From contig NZ_CP007139.1 in the NCBI RefSeq assembly GCF_000724625.1, positions 4,154,001 through 4,218,000 of the forward strand: a DNA stretch of 64,000 nucleotides, in the 5' to 3' direction. This DNA is from Fimbriimonas ginsengisoli Gsoil 348 (GTDB lineage Bacteria > Armatimonadota > Fimbriimonadia > Fimbriimonadales > Fimbriimonadaceae). The notes below the pieces were generated by a model. That model saw only the letters and a list, made by a program, of their open reading frames with translations. It was not told where the DNA came from and searched no databases. Made by a program: the position numbers and the translations under genes. Positions within the stretch are counted from its first letter, which is position 1. Every line of letters begins with the position of its first letter. Positions 34,885 to 44,028 of the stretch are shown in pieces.

Positions 34885-37302
34885 TCACTTTAGATCTCCT
34901 TCGTAATAGACCCACTTACGGGCGATGCCGAACTGGAGAACGGTGATGAGCAGGATGATCACGAAGAGAATCCATGCGAGCGCGGAGGCGTAGCCCATTC
35001 GAAGCTCGCCGAACGCTTTTTGGTAGAGCCAGACGACGTAAAAGAGTGTGGCCCGATCAGGTCCGCCGCCGGTCATCACGAATGATTGACCGAAAACCTG
35101 CAAAGCCCCGATCACCCCCGTGATCGTGGAAAAGAAGAGGTACGGCGTCATCATCGGAACCGTCACGTTCCGGAACCTCCGCCAATTCGACGCCCCGTCT
35201 AGGGTCGCGGCCTCGTAATAACTTGGCTCGATTCCTTGAAGGCCGGCGAGGAACATGATCGTTCCGCCTCCCGCGCCCCACATTCCCATGATGATGAAGG
35301 CGGGAATCACTGTTTTGGCGCTACCGATCCAGTTGATCGGATCTCCCGGGGTGCCGAGGAAGTTGCTGATCAGCGGCCCGAGGTGGAGGAAGCCGGACTT
35401 TCCGTCCGCGCCATACAAGAGGTAGTTAATGGCGCCGTGGTCCTTATCGAAGAGGCGCATCCAGATCAGCGACATCGCCACTGCGCTCGCGAGGGACGGC
35501 ATGTAGTAGAGCGCTCGAAACAGCGGCACTCCCTTCACTTTTTGGTTCAAGAGGAGCGCCAGTAAGAACGCGGACGCCACTCCGAGCGGCATGCTGAGAA
35601 CGGCATAGATGAATGTCTGCTTAAGCGAAACGTAGAGAGTGTCGTCGATTGCGGGATTCAGAGCGTCAGCATAGTTCCCGATTCCACGCCACCTTGGCGT
35701 TTGGATGATGTCCGAATCTGCGAAGCTCAGCAAGAGGGAATAGATCATCGGGCCGATTGTAAAGGCCAGGCCGACGAGCCAGGGGATGAGGAACAGGTAG
35801 GCGCTGCGCCCTTCCGCCCGCTCGCTCCTCGTGCGTTTCTTTCGCCGCTCCGGCAGGTAGATCCATGCCACGAGCGCGAGCACCAAGAGAACCCCAACGA
35901 CCACGGCGGGGGCGAATGGATACGGAGGTGCGTCTACCCGGCGGAGCGCAAGCGCTAACTTTCCCGGCTCGTCGCGCTGGAGATTGGTCAGTGCCTCTTT
36001 CGCCGTATGCTCGCCCGCCAGGACGGAGTAGTAATTTCCCCCAAGATCGTTCGCGATTCCACTGAACCAGTCCGGCGTTTGCACGTGTCGGACCCGCAAG
36101 ACGGCTTCGTCGGTGATGCCAAGGTGCTCGGGCAGGCGAGCGGCTCCGGTCGCATCGGGAGCGGGAAGCCAAACCCCCGGCGTTTGGGAGAGCTTTCGAA
36201 GCGAAGGTTGGCTCTCTCCCGCCCGTGCCATCGCGGCCAGCGATTTCGGCCCACAGAAGAACTTGATCCATTCCCAAGCCTCGCTCTTGTGTTGGCACGT
36301 GCTGAAGATCGCGAGGCCGTTCCCCTCGCCGGGTAGAGAAGCGGTGGTGCCGCGGGCGAAGCGAGGAAACGGCGCGATGTCCCAATCCTCGCGCATTTTC
36401 TCCCGCATATCTTTTATTTCCCAAGCCCCGGACTCGATCATCGCGATCTTGCCCTTTCGGAACTCGTCTTGCATCGACGAGCCGGCGCCCATGGAGACGT
36501 CGTTGTTACTCGGAATCCAGTGATTGTGGTTGATGCAGTCGGCCGCAAACTGAAACACCTCGACGTTCATCGGCCGGTCGAGGAACAGCTTGGTCGGGTG
36601 ATCGTCGTTGTCCCACATCCGCACGTTGCTAGAGAGGAGCAGGGTCTCCATCCATAACTGCGGCCAGGACGGGGCGAACCCGTATTGGAACGGCCTCGCT
36701 TCGCCCGGGCGTCGCTTGGTGAGCTCGCTCATCACCCAAACGAAGTCGTGCTCGCGAAGCTCGGGGCGGGTGTTGGTGTCCCAGGTCCAGGTTCCATCCG
36801 GGTATGGAATCTTCGCTTCGCGAAAGAGGCGCTTGTTGTAGTAGATGTAGGCGGAACAGGCGACGTCTCGGGGAATCGCGTACAGTTTGTTCTCGTAGGT
36901 AAACGCCTTTATGTAGTTCGGATACCGCCCTGCGAGGTCGACGTCCGGGCCGTTCAGGTCCGAAAAGGTTGAGAGGGGAACGAGGGCGCCGCGGCCGGCG
37001 AACATCCGAAACCGGTTCGGATTCATGTTCGCGACGTCCGGCGCGTCGTTTGCCGCGTAGCTCGCGAGCAGCTTATTCTCGTAGGTGTCGACGATCGGCT
37101 CGACCTTGATACGGATATTCGGGTGAATTGCCTCGAACTCGGCGACCTGCTTTCGAAGCTCCTTTAAATTGTCGCCGGTCGTGGCGCAAGCGTAGCGGAT
37201 CGTCACCGGGTCAGCCCATGCGAACGCAGAGAGAAGCGCTACCCCACACAGGGCGGTAGCGCGAAGAACAGGACGCTTTTTTACGAACGATAAAAAGCGC
37301 AT
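34885..37302 (-). CDS. Fused extracellular sugar-binding protein and ABC permease
   Basis: This 805-aa protein joins two normally separate parts. Residues about 1-30 are a signal/anchor (VLRATALCGVALLSAFAWA). Residues about 31-450 are a family-1 solute-binding protein (FEAIHPNIRIKVEPI, MNPNRFRMFAGRGALVPL, GKIAMIESGAWEI, EAWEWIKFFCGP). After a membrane helix near 470-490 (VVVGVLLVLALVAWIYLPERRK), residues about 505-805 are a MalF/UgpA-type permease with the EAA loop YYEAATLDGASNWRRFRNVTVP. The binding domain would thus be tethered outside next to its own channel. It precedes the MalG-type permease in the operon. One open frame with no stop makes a sequencing fusion unlikely. Confidence 0.93.
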   Translation of the reverse strand: MRFLSFVKKRPVLRATALCGVALLSAFAWADPVTIRYACATTGDNLKELRKQVAEFEAIHPNIRIKVEPIVDTYENKLLASYAANDAPDVANMNPNRFRMFAGRGALVPLSTFSDLNGPDVDLAGRYPNYIKAFTYENKLYAIPRDVACSAYIYYNKRLFREAKIPYPDGTWTWDTNTRPELREHDFVWVMSELTKRRPGEARPFQYGFAPSWPQLWMETLLLSSNVRMWDNDDHPTKLFLDRPMNVEVFQFAADCINHNHWIPSNNDVSMGAGSSMQDEFRKGKIAMIESGAWEIKDMREKMREDWDIAPFPRFARGTTASLPGEGNGLAIFSTCQHKSEAWEWIKFFCGPKSLAAMARAGESQPSLRKLSQTPGVWLPAPDATGAARLPEHLGITDEAVLRVRHVQTPDWFSGIANDLGGNYYSVLAGEHTAKEALTNLQRDEPGKLALALRRVDAPPYPFAPAVVVGVLLVLALVAWIYLPERRKKRTRSERAEGRSAYLFLIPWLVGLAFTIGPMIYSLLLSFADSDIIQTPRWRGIGNYADALNPAIDDTLYVSLKQTFIYAVLSMPLGVASAFLLALLLNQKVKGVPLFRALYYMPSLASAVAMSLIWMRLFDKDHGAINYLLYGADGKSGFLHLGPLISNFLGTPGDPINWIGSAKTVIPAFIIMGMWGAGGGTIMFLAGLQGIEPSYYEAATLDGASNWRRFRNVTVPMMTPYLFFSTITGVIGALQVFGQSFVMTGGGPDRATLFYVVWLYQKAFGELRMGYASALAWILFVIILLITVLQFGIARKWVYYEGDLK

Positions 37303-37309
37303 TGAGCGA

Positions 37310-37531
37310 TTATTTGGGTTTACTCGGGGCGCTCACACCCCCGCCCGCATATTGGGCCATCTTTTCTTTCTGGACCTGAGTTAACTTGCTGGGGTCGACC
37401 GCGTTTTTAGGTTCGAACGCGGCTTTCATTTCCGCGTTTTGAGCGGGCGTCATCTTGTCGTCTCCCCCGCTGCATCCGACCAATAACCCGGCTCCCAATA
37501 AAAAGGTTGCGCAATAGATTAGGTTCTTCAT
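37310..37531 (-). CDS. Small lipoprotein
   Basis: The 73-aa product starts MKNLIYCATFLLGAGLLVGC, a lipoprotein signal with its lipobox Cys, then SGGDDKMTPAQNAEMKAAF and PSKLTQVQKEKMAQYAGGG. Start ATG 37531; the open frame upstream of it overlaps the pilin-like gene and is not used. It lies 7 nt before the fused transporter gene and 46 nt after the pilin-like gene. I do not recognise a family. Its place suggests a role at the envelope in the same uptake system. Confidence 0.75.
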   Translation of the reverse strand: MKNLIYCATFLLGAGLLVGCSGGDDKMTPAQNAEMKAAFEPKNAVDPSKLTQVQKEKMAQYAGGGVSAPSKPK

Positions 37532-37577
37532 TGGCTTATCGCTCCGGCCATTAAGGCCGGAGCGTGGTGTCACGATA

Positions 37578-38429
37578 CTAGTCGCTACGCTTGGAGTTCC
37601 ACATGTTCTTTGCCGGCTGTCCCGTTCCGTCGGGATTGGTGGCGACCGGCTTGAGCGACTTCGCGTGCCCATCGGAGAACACGAAGCTCGATTGGCCGTT
37701 GCTCATCGAAACCCCACCTTCGAGTCCGGCCGGATAAGCGGCCGGCTGGCCGTTGGAGGCTCGCTTTCGCGTTCCGTCCGGGGTCGCGGAGGACCAAACT
37801 TCGTAGAAGTCTCCGTCGTTTCCGGTGTAGTCCCACATGAAAAGTTGCTGCGGCCAGATGTAGGCGGAGGTACCGCCGATCCAATCGAAGCCAGGCAGCT
37901 TCTTGGTGTCGCTGCTGTACTTCGGCGCAAGCATAATCGTCTCGGCCGGCTTGGTGACCGACGTGGAGCTGATCGTGCCGCCCTTGAACCAATCGTTGCC
38001 GGGGCCTTCCCATCCCCGATTCGTCACTCCGAAGATGCCGGAAGCGACGTTGTCACTCATTCCCGGACCACCCATCGTCGCGTTCGCCGCGAACGAAATG
38101 TACGGCCCGAACCCACCCGGGGCGGGGACGGTGTCGAGGGTGGAGCGGTATAGATCGAGGCTCTTTACATAGGGAAGAGTCTTCTTGGACCAATATAGCT
38201 CGGCGTTGTTATCGCCGAAGTCGAAGACGGCGGCGGTGGGGAAGACGTCGTCCGTGTCGCCGGCGTACATGATGCTGGCGAGGCCGAGCTGCTTGGTGTT
38301 GGAAAGCTCGGAGGTGCGCTTAGCCGCGGCTTTGGCCTGGGCGAAGACGGGGAATAGGATCGCCGCGAGGATCGCGATGATCGCGATCACGACGAGTAGC
38401 TCGATGAGGGTGAATGCTCGATTTTTCAT
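37578..38429 (-). CDS. Pilin-like protein, prepilin N-terminus and H-X9-DG type C-terminus
   Basis: The 283-aa product begins [20 protein letters not shown], the prepilin cleavage/methylation segment (cleavage before F, Glu at +5). [20 protein letters not shown] and a C-terminal [14 protein letters not shown] follow, as in the DUF1559 / H-X9-DG pseudopilins that are abundant in planctomycetes and Armatimonadota. Such proteins are assembled by type II/IV-pilus-like machinery and their jobs are mostly unknown. The gene lies between lacI (15 nt) and the sugar transporter, which suggests a cell-surface role in capturing the substrate. Confidence 0.9.
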   Translation of the reverse strand: MKNRAFTLIELLVVIAIIAILAAILFPVFAQAKAAAKRTSELSNTKQLGLASIMYAGDTDDVFPTAAVFDFGDNNAELYWSKKTLPYVKSLDLYRSTLDTVPAPGGFGPYISFAANATMGGPGMSDNVASGIFGVTNRGWEGPGNDWFKGGTISSTSVTKPAETIMLAPKYSSDTKKLPGFDWIGGTSAYIWPQQLFMWDYTGNDGDFYEVWSSATPDGTRKRASNGQPAAYPAGLEGGVSMSNGQSSFVFSDGHAKSLKPVATNPDGTGQPAKNMWNSKRSD

Positions 38430-38444
38430 GATAGATAGCCTTCG

Positions 38445-39509
38445 TTAGCTCGATAGGACTGCGATGTCGGAGAGGGAAATAGGTTCAAGATCTTGGGGTG
38501 GACGGCACGTGGTGCCGCCGGGCCTGAGCTCGACGGCAAAACGCACCACCTCCGCGGGTTGAGTTGGGTCGACCAGGCGGTCGATCAGCAGGCTGGCCGC
38601 CCGCTTGCCAATGGAGTGGAACGGCTGGGGCACGGTGGTGAGTTGGAGGGCCGAATCGTTGATGCGAACTAATCCATCGACCCCCACGACCGACACATCT
38701 TCGGGCACGCAGACGCCGTGGGAGCGGAACGCTTCGATCAGCGCCGAAGCGGCTTCGTCGTGCCATGCAAAGAAAGCGGTGGGCGGACGGGATTTCCCGG
38801 AAAGGATCTCGTCGACGAGCCGGCCAACCGAGCCGCTACCTCGGGGTGAGTAAACGCGATAATCGTCCCCCCCGAACCCGGCTTCGCACAGAATGCGGCG
38901 GAATCCCCGTTCGCGTTCTCCGGCGGTTGGGGAATCTGTTGTTTCGACAAATCCGAAGCGGCGGTGTCCCAGCGCAATAAGGTGGGTGGCCGCCAGCGAG
39001 CCCGCGGACTCGTTGTCGATATCGACGCTCGAAATTCCGGGAAGCGTGGCGCTGTTTCCGACCAAGACGATGGGGACGCCGCGTTCGTTGAGAGAGTGCA
39101 CCACCTCGTGGTCTTCGTTCGAGGCCACAAGGATGAGGCCGTCGCAACGGCCGTCATAGGTTCTCCGAATTGAAAGTCCGTGGTCGCCCCACATCTTTTC
39201 GGTGAAGATCGTGACGCTCCACCCTCGAAACATCGCGGATTCCAGGATTCCGTCGAGGATGTTTCGGAAGTAGTCGTGGCGGAGAATCGGGTTTTTGGCG
39301 AGATCCGTCATCATCACGCCGATGTTTTGGGTGAGAATCGTCGCCTGCTTTTCCTCCCGGGCGGTCGGCCGGTAGCGCAGGTCGCGGATCGCCGCTAAGA
39401 CGCGTTCGCGGGTCTCCGGGCGGACTCGGCCCGAGTGCGCGTTGAGAACGTTCGACACGGTGGCGGTCGAAACCTTCGCTTTATTCGCAACGTCGCGGAT
39501 AGTGGCCAT
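38445..39509 (-). CDS. LacI-family transcriptional regulator
   Basis: The 354-aa product has the LacI helix-turn-helix at residues 1-50 (MATIRDVANKAKVSTATVSNVLNAHSG). A periplasmic-binding-like sensor domain follows (NIGVMMTDLAKNP, DGLILVASNEDH, PIVLVGN, GISSVDIDNESAGSLAATHL, GHRRFGFV, DVSVVGVDGL). It is the first gene of the sugar operon and probably represses it until a sugar binds. The palindrome at 39523-39536 in its own leader is a candidate operator, which suggests autoregulation. Confidence 0.93.
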   Translation of the reverse strand: MATIRDVANKAKVSTATVSNVLNAHSGRVRPETRERVLAAIRDLRYRPTAREEKQATILTQNIGVMMTDLAKNPILRHDYFRNILDGILESAMFRGWSVTIFTEKMWGDHGLSIRRTYDGRCDGLILVASNEDHEVVHSLNERGVPIVLVGNSATLPGISSVDIDNESAGSLAATHLIALGHRRFGFVETTDSPTAGERERGFRRILCEAGFGGDDYRVYSPRGSGSVGRLVDEILSGKSRPPTAFFAWHDEAASALIEAFRSHGVCVPEDVSVVGVDGLVRINDSALQLTTVPQPFHSIGKRAASLLIDRLVDPTQPAEVVRFAVELRPGGTTCRPPQDLEPISLSDIAVLSS

Positions 39510-39522
39510 GGCTAATTGAACG

Positions 39523-39536
39523 CGTTTACTAAAACG
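39523..39536. promoter_or_regulatory. Candidate LacI-family operator
   Basis: CGTTT-ACTA-AAACG is an inverted repeat located 14 nt upstream of the lacI start. A related AAACG...CGTTT pair lies near 39632-39651 in the same region, which also carries the dnaE leader. The CG-step-bearing palindrome is of the kind LacI-family proteins bind, but binding is inferred. Confidence 0.4.
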
Positions 39537-39784
39537 TATCCTATCGCAGCATCTTCGATCTGCAAAGTGGAAAGTTGTCTAGGTAAATGCGCCAAGTGTA
39601 AGGTTTCAGGCCAGTTCGTTGCAGATAAACGCGTTCATAATCGTTTCAGCGCCCACGCCACGGGCTGCGGAGGGCCGGCTGAGGAATCAACGCTCCTATC
39701 CCCACTTTCCTGCTGCGTCTGGGGCGGGTGGAACGTCACAATAGAGGGTCCGGGCGTTCCGCCTTGGCAATCCTTCTTTTTCGA

Positions 39785-42700
39785 ATGTCGAAGACGTTCT
39801 GTCACATCCATAACCACACCGAGTACTCCCTGCTCGATGGCGCCAACCGCATTCCCGACATGGTGAAGCGGGCCAAGGAGATGGAGATGAGCTCGCTGGC
39901 CATCTCCGATCACGGCGTCATGTTCGGGGTCATGGAGTTCTACTTGGAGTGCAAGAAGGCGGCGATCAAGCCGCTTCTGGGGGTGGAGGCGTACGTCGCG
40001 CCGCAGGGGATCGACCAAAAGAAAGGGGACGGCGAGAAGAACGCGTACCACCTCCTGCTCCTCGCCAAGGATCTCGAAGGATATCGAAACCTCTGCCGCC
40101 TCTCCACGATTGCGGCGCTCGAAGGCTATTACTACAAGCCGCGCGTAGACCACGAGATCCTTCGGGCGCATAGCAAAGGAGTCATCGCCACCAGCGCGTG
40201 CCTCGGCTCCGAGGTTTGCCAAGAGCTGCTCAAGGGTAACTATGACCGTGCCCAGTACATCGCCGGGATGTACGACGAGATGTACGGTCACGGCAACTTC
40301 TTTATCGAGCTGCAAGACCACCGCCTGCCGGAGCAGGGACGCATCACCCCGGACCTCATCCGGATCGCCAAAGAGCTGAAGCTTCCGCTCGTTGCTACCA
40401 ACGACGCCCACTACCTCTGCAAAGGGGACGCCCAGCCGCACGACGTGCTGCTCTGCATCCAGACCGGCGCGTTGGTGGCGGACGAGAAGCGGTTCAAGTT
40501 CGCCACCGACGAGTTCTACTTGAAGAGCCAGGTGGAGATGGGCGAGATCTTCAAGGAGTATCCGGAAGCGCTGGAAAACACCGCGATGATCGCGGAGATG
40601 TGCAACGTCGAGCTGGACAAGCAGCGCGCGCCGATGCCGGAGCCGCAAGTGCCGGAAGGGATGGAGAGCTTCGCCTACCTTCGCGACCTTGCCGAGAAGG
40701 GATTGAGCGCGCGGATGAAAGACCCGGAAGCGTCGCTCACCCGGCTCGAGTACGAGCTCGAGGTCATCAAGAAGACCGGATTCGGCGACTACTTCTTGCT
40801 CGTCCGAGAATTCGCAAACGAGGCTCGCCGAAAGGGGATTCACTACGGAGTCCGCGGCTCGGCGGCGGGGTCGCTTGTTTCGTATTGTGTCGGCATCACC
40901 GACGTCGACCCGGTCGAGTACGGCCTCACGTTCGAGCGGTTCTTGAATCCCGAGCGGATCTCCATGCCGGACGTCGACATGGACTTCGAGGACACCCGGC
41001 GTGAGGAGATCATCCAGTACGTCACCGAACGGTTCGGCCGCGATCGCGTGGCTCAGATCGTGACGTTCGGAACGCTTGGGGCGAAGGCGGCAATCAAGGA
41101 TTGCGGCCGGGTGCAGGGGTACACCCCGCAAGAGACCGACCGGCTGACGAAAACCATCCCAACTCTGCCGGGCTGGTCTTTGAAGCGCGCCTACTCGGAG
41201 ATCGCGGAATTTCGTCAGATCGTCGACGGCGACCCTCGGATGAAGTCGCTGTTCGAGACCGCGAAGACGGTGGAAGGGATCGCCCGCAACTCAGGCGTCC
41301 ACGCCGCCGGCGTGGTCATCTCCCGCGATCCGCTCGTCGACTACATTCCGCTTTACCGAGGTAACGATGGCCAGGCGATTACCGCGTTCGAAATGGGCAT
41401 TCTCGAGAAGATCGGGATGCTCAAGATGGACTTCCTGGGGCTCTCGAACCTTACCGTTCTCGGCGGGACGATCGCCAAGATCAAGCAGACCCAAGGAATC
41501 GACTTCGACATTTCGACGATCCCCGAGGACGACGCCAAGACATTCGACATGCTCGCCCGAGGCGAGACGACCGGTGTATTCCAGCTTGAGGGCGGTGGAA
41601 TGACCCGCTATGTGCAGCAGCTCAAACCGGCCAGCATCCGGGAGCTCGCGGCTATGATCGCGCTCTACCGGCCGGGGCCGATGGAGCACATCCCTCGCTT
41701 CATCGACACCAAGTTCGGACGCCAAAAGGCGGTGTACCTGGACGAGCGGATGAAGCCGATCCTGGAGGAGACGTACGGGGTCATCGTCTACCAGGACCAG
41801 GTCATGCAGGTCGTCCAGGCAATCGCCGGCTTCAGCCTGGGCAAAGCCGACGTGCTCCGCCGGGCGATGGGGAAGAAGGACGCCAAGGCGATGGCCGACA
41901 TGAAGGTCGAGTTCATCGAAGGTACGGCGGCGGCCGGTATCAGCGAGAAAGTGGCGGAGGAGGTCTGGCAGCTCCTGCTCCCGTTCGCAGGCTACGCGTT
42001 CAACAAGGCGCACGCGGTTTGCTACGCGATCCTCTCCTACCAAACCGGCTACCTGAAGGCGAACTTCCCGACCGAATACATGGCGGCGCTGCTTAGCGTC
42101 TACCTCTCGAAAGAGGACCGGGTCGCGGCATGTATCGAAGAGTGCCGACGGCTGAAGATCCAGGTGCTGCAGCCTGACGTCAACGCCTCGCTTGGCGACT
42201 TCAACATCGAAGGTGGCACGGGCGGCCCGCCCGTGCGTATCTCAGGCGGATCGCCAGAGAAAAAGAGTAAGTCCGCGCCGAACTCCATCCGGTTCGGATT
42301 GACCGCCATCAAAGGGGTCGGCGAGGGAGTGGTCGAAGGGATCATCAAGGAGCGAGAAGAGAACGGGCCGTACCGGCACCTGTACGAGTTCTGCGACCGG
42401 ACCAAGCCGTTTGGGCTGAATCGAACCGCTCTCGAAGCGCTCGTGAGAGCCGGCGCCCTAGACAGCATCGACCCCAACCGGCGGAAGCTGCTCAACCATG
42501 TCGACGGAGCGCTCCAGTTTGCCGACCAGCAGCTCAAAGAGCGACTGTCCACCCAAAGCTCGTTCGAATTCTTGGTGGATAGCGGACCAGCCCACACCTC
42601 CTACCCGACATTGCCCGAGTGCGACATGCCGAGCCGGGGGGATAACCTCTCGATGGAGAAGGAAGTGATGGGAATCTACGTCTCCGATCACCCGCTGAGA

Positions 42701-43312
42701 GGGCACGAGCGGACGATTTTGCAAAACGGCTCTCACACCTGCGCGGCAGCGCTGGAGCTCGACGACAGCCATCCGGTCAAGCTGGCCGGCGTTATCGCAA
42801 AGCTACGGACGATCGTGACGAAGGCGGAGGGGAAGAAGATGGCTTCCCTGGTGCTGGAAGACTTCACCGGTCAGGTCGGGGCGATCGCGTTTCCCGCGAC
42901 GTTCGAGAAGCTGCGGGAGTCGCTCGTCAAGGACTCGGTGGTGCAGATCACCGGATTCATGATGCACCGGGAGATGCGAGGCGAGAAATCGGTCGAGGTT
43001 CGAATCGAGGACATCAAGCCGCTGGAGGCGAGTCTGCTGCCCGTGGACGGGCCGAGCCGGGCGGCGGGGAAGGTGTCGCTGACGATTTGGCGGGCCACGG
43101 AACGCGAGATGTTCAACCTGCGTCGGCTTATCGAGGAACACCCGGGCGACTATGAGCTGTTTATTCAGATCATGGTCGGATCGACGCCGCAGATGCTGCC
43201 CGTGCCTCACCATGTGAACCCGACCCAGACTTTCTGCACCGCCATTTGCGAGGGTCTGACCCGGGCCGAGCTCGACGTTACGCATAGCCAGGGGCCGGGG
43301 ACGATTCATTAG
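39785..43312 (+). CDS. dnaE: DNA polymerase III alpha subunit
   Basis: The 1175-aa product is the replicative polymerase. It has an N-terminal PHP domain (CHIHNHTEYSLLDGANRI, AISDHGVMFG), the palm with catalytic Asp residues in SMPDVDMDFEDTRRE near residue 394-404, ERFGRDRVAQIVTFGT, LYRPGPMEHIPRFID, QDQVMQV, a helix-hairpin-helix region (FGLTAIKGVGEGVVEGII) and an OB fold near residue 1000. Start is ATG 39785 (MSKTFCHIHNHT); the upstream extension to 39728 is not conserved. Oddity: about 20 residues after FNIEG (GGTGGPPVRISGGSPEKKSK) come from an intruding palindromic repeat. Confidence 0.97.
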   Translation: MSKTFCHIHNHTEYSLLDGANRIPDMVKRAKEMEMSSLAISDHGVMFGVMEFYLECKKAAIKPLLGVEAYVAPQGIDQKKGDGEKNAYHLLLLAKDLEGYRNLCRLSTIAALEGYYYKPRVDHEILRAHSKGVIATSACLGSEVCQELLKGNYDRAQYIAGMYDEMYGHGNFFIELQDHRLPEQGRITPDLIRIAKELKLPLVATNDAHYLCKGDAQPHDVLLCIQTGALVADEKRFKFATDEFYLKSQVEMGEIFKEYPEALENTAMIAEMCNVELDKQRAPMPEPQVPEGMESFAYLRDLAEKGLSARMKDPEASLTRLEYELEVIKKTGFGDYFLLVREFANEARRKGIHYGVRGSAAGSLVSYCVGITDVDPVEYGLTFERFLNPERISMPDVDMDFEDTRREEIIQYVTERFGRDRVAQIVTFGTLGAKAAIKDCGRVQGYTPQETDRLTKTIPTLPGWSLKRAYSEIAEFRQIVDGDPRMKSLFETAKTVEGIARNSGVHAAGVVISRDPLVDYIPLYRGNDGQAITAFEMGILEKIGMLKMDFLGLSNLTVLGGTIAKIKQTQGIDFDISTIPEDDAKTFDMLARGETTGVFQLEGGGMTRYVQQLKPASIRELAAMIALYRPGPMEHIPRFIDTKFGRQKAVYLDERMKPILEETYGVIVYQDQVMQVVQAIAGFSLGKADVLRRAMGKKDAKAMADMKVEFIEGTAAAGISEKVAEEVWQLLLPFAGYAFNKAHAVCYAILSYQTGYLKANFPTEYMAALLSVYLSKEDRVAACIEECRRLKIQVLQPDVNASLGDFNIEGGTGGPPVRISGGSPEKKSKSAPNSIRFGLTAIKGVGEGVVEGIIKEREENGPYRHLYEFCDRTKPFGLNRTALEALVRAGALDSIDPNRRKLLNHVDGALQFADQQLKERLSTQSSFEFLVDSGPAHTSYPTLPECDMPSRGDNLSMEKEVMGIYVSDHPLRGHERTILQNGSHTCAAALELDDSHPVKLAGVIAKLRTIVTKAEGKKMASLVLEDFTGQVGAIAFPATFEKLRESLVKDSVVQITGFMMHREMRGEKSVEVRIEDIKPLEASLLPVDGPSRAAGKVSLTIWRATEREMFNLRRLIEEHPGDYELFIQIMVGSTPQMLPVPHHVNPTQTFCTAICEGLTRAELDVTHSQGPGTIH
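42216..42236. repeat. GC palindrome inserted in frame within dnaE
   Basis: The 21-nt near-perfect palindrome has the core ACGGGCGGCCCGCCCGT (42218-42234) and is the same repeat type as the four intergenic copies at 34634-34780. In dnaE it is read as GTGGPPV. It falls in a linker before the FGLTAIKGVGEG helix-hairpin-helix motif, where an insertion should be tolerated. Confidence 0.85.
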
Positions 43313-43316
43313 AAAG

Positions 43317-44009
43317 ATGTTTAAAACGATTTTTGCTGCCACCGCGCTTCTGTTGTCCGGCGTCGCCTCGGCGGCGATGGACCCGTTCGACTTTCATTGC
43401 GCGGATGTCGTGATGCTTCAGGCGAAGCCTTTTCAACAAGAGATCGGCCTAACTAAGGCACAACGCGACCGAATGAACAAGCATGCCGACAACCACCGAA
43501 AGGAGATGGCGGCGCTGGAAAAGCAGATGGCGGGGAAGCAGATGAACCCCAACGAGAAGATTCTCCAGTACTACAACGAGTTGAAGACGAACGTGCTGGG
43601 GGAGCTAACCCCGCCGCAGTTGCGGAGGCTTCGGGAGGTCTCGCTGCAGCGGTTCGGTTTGGCCGCCCTTTGCGATCCGATCGTCGCCAAGCGGATCGGG
43701 ATGAACGCCGCGCAGATCAAGAAAGAGCAAGACACGTTCGCCCAGGGCGAGCGCGAATTCAAGGCGATCGAGAAGACCACCTTGGACAAGGTGCTCCTAC
43801 CGTACAAGGGAAGGGTCGCCAAGTCGAAGCAGGAAGCGGCGCGGCTCAACGATGAGGTGCGCGGAAAGCTGGACGCGGCGAAAATGGCCGTAGCGCCGCA
43901 GCTTAGAAAGCTTCGAAGTAGCTACGATGCACGAATGAGGGCGATTATGACGTCTTCACAAAGGGCGTCTTACCAGGCGCTGCTTGGCAAACCGTTCACC
44001 TTGAAGTAG
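43317..44009 (+). CDS. Secreted helical protein of unknown function, member 1 of a tandem pair
   Basis: The 230-aa product has a signal peptide (MFKTIFAATALLLSGVASA) followed by a helical, Lys/Arg/Gln-rich body with LTKAQRDRMNKHADNHRKEM and LTPPQLRRLREVSLQRFG. LTPPQ/LT-x-x-Q-type motifs recall the Spy/CpxP and heavy-metal-sensing LTXXQ group, but similarity is weak. It starts 4 nt after the dnaE stop, so it is probably in the same operon. The following gene has a similar build and may be a distant paralog. Confidence 0.7.
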   Translation: MFKTIFAATALLLSGVASAAMDPFDFHCADVVMLQAKPFQQEIGLTKAQRDRMNKHADNHRKEMAALEKQMAGKQMNPNEKILQYYNELKTNVLGELTPPQLRRLREVSLQRFGLAALCDPIVAKRIGMNAAQIKKEQDTFAQGEREFKAIEKTTLDKVLLPYKGRVAKSKQEAARLNDEVRGKLDAAKMAVAPQLRKLRSSYDARMRAIMTSSQRASYQALLGKPFTLK

Positions 44010-44028
44010 AAATCACCCAGGTCAACCC

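Noticed and set aside
39635-41131. 498-codon minus-strand frame opposite dnaE
   Set aside because: It lies antisense to the PHP and palm domains of dnaE; high GC creates long shadow frames.
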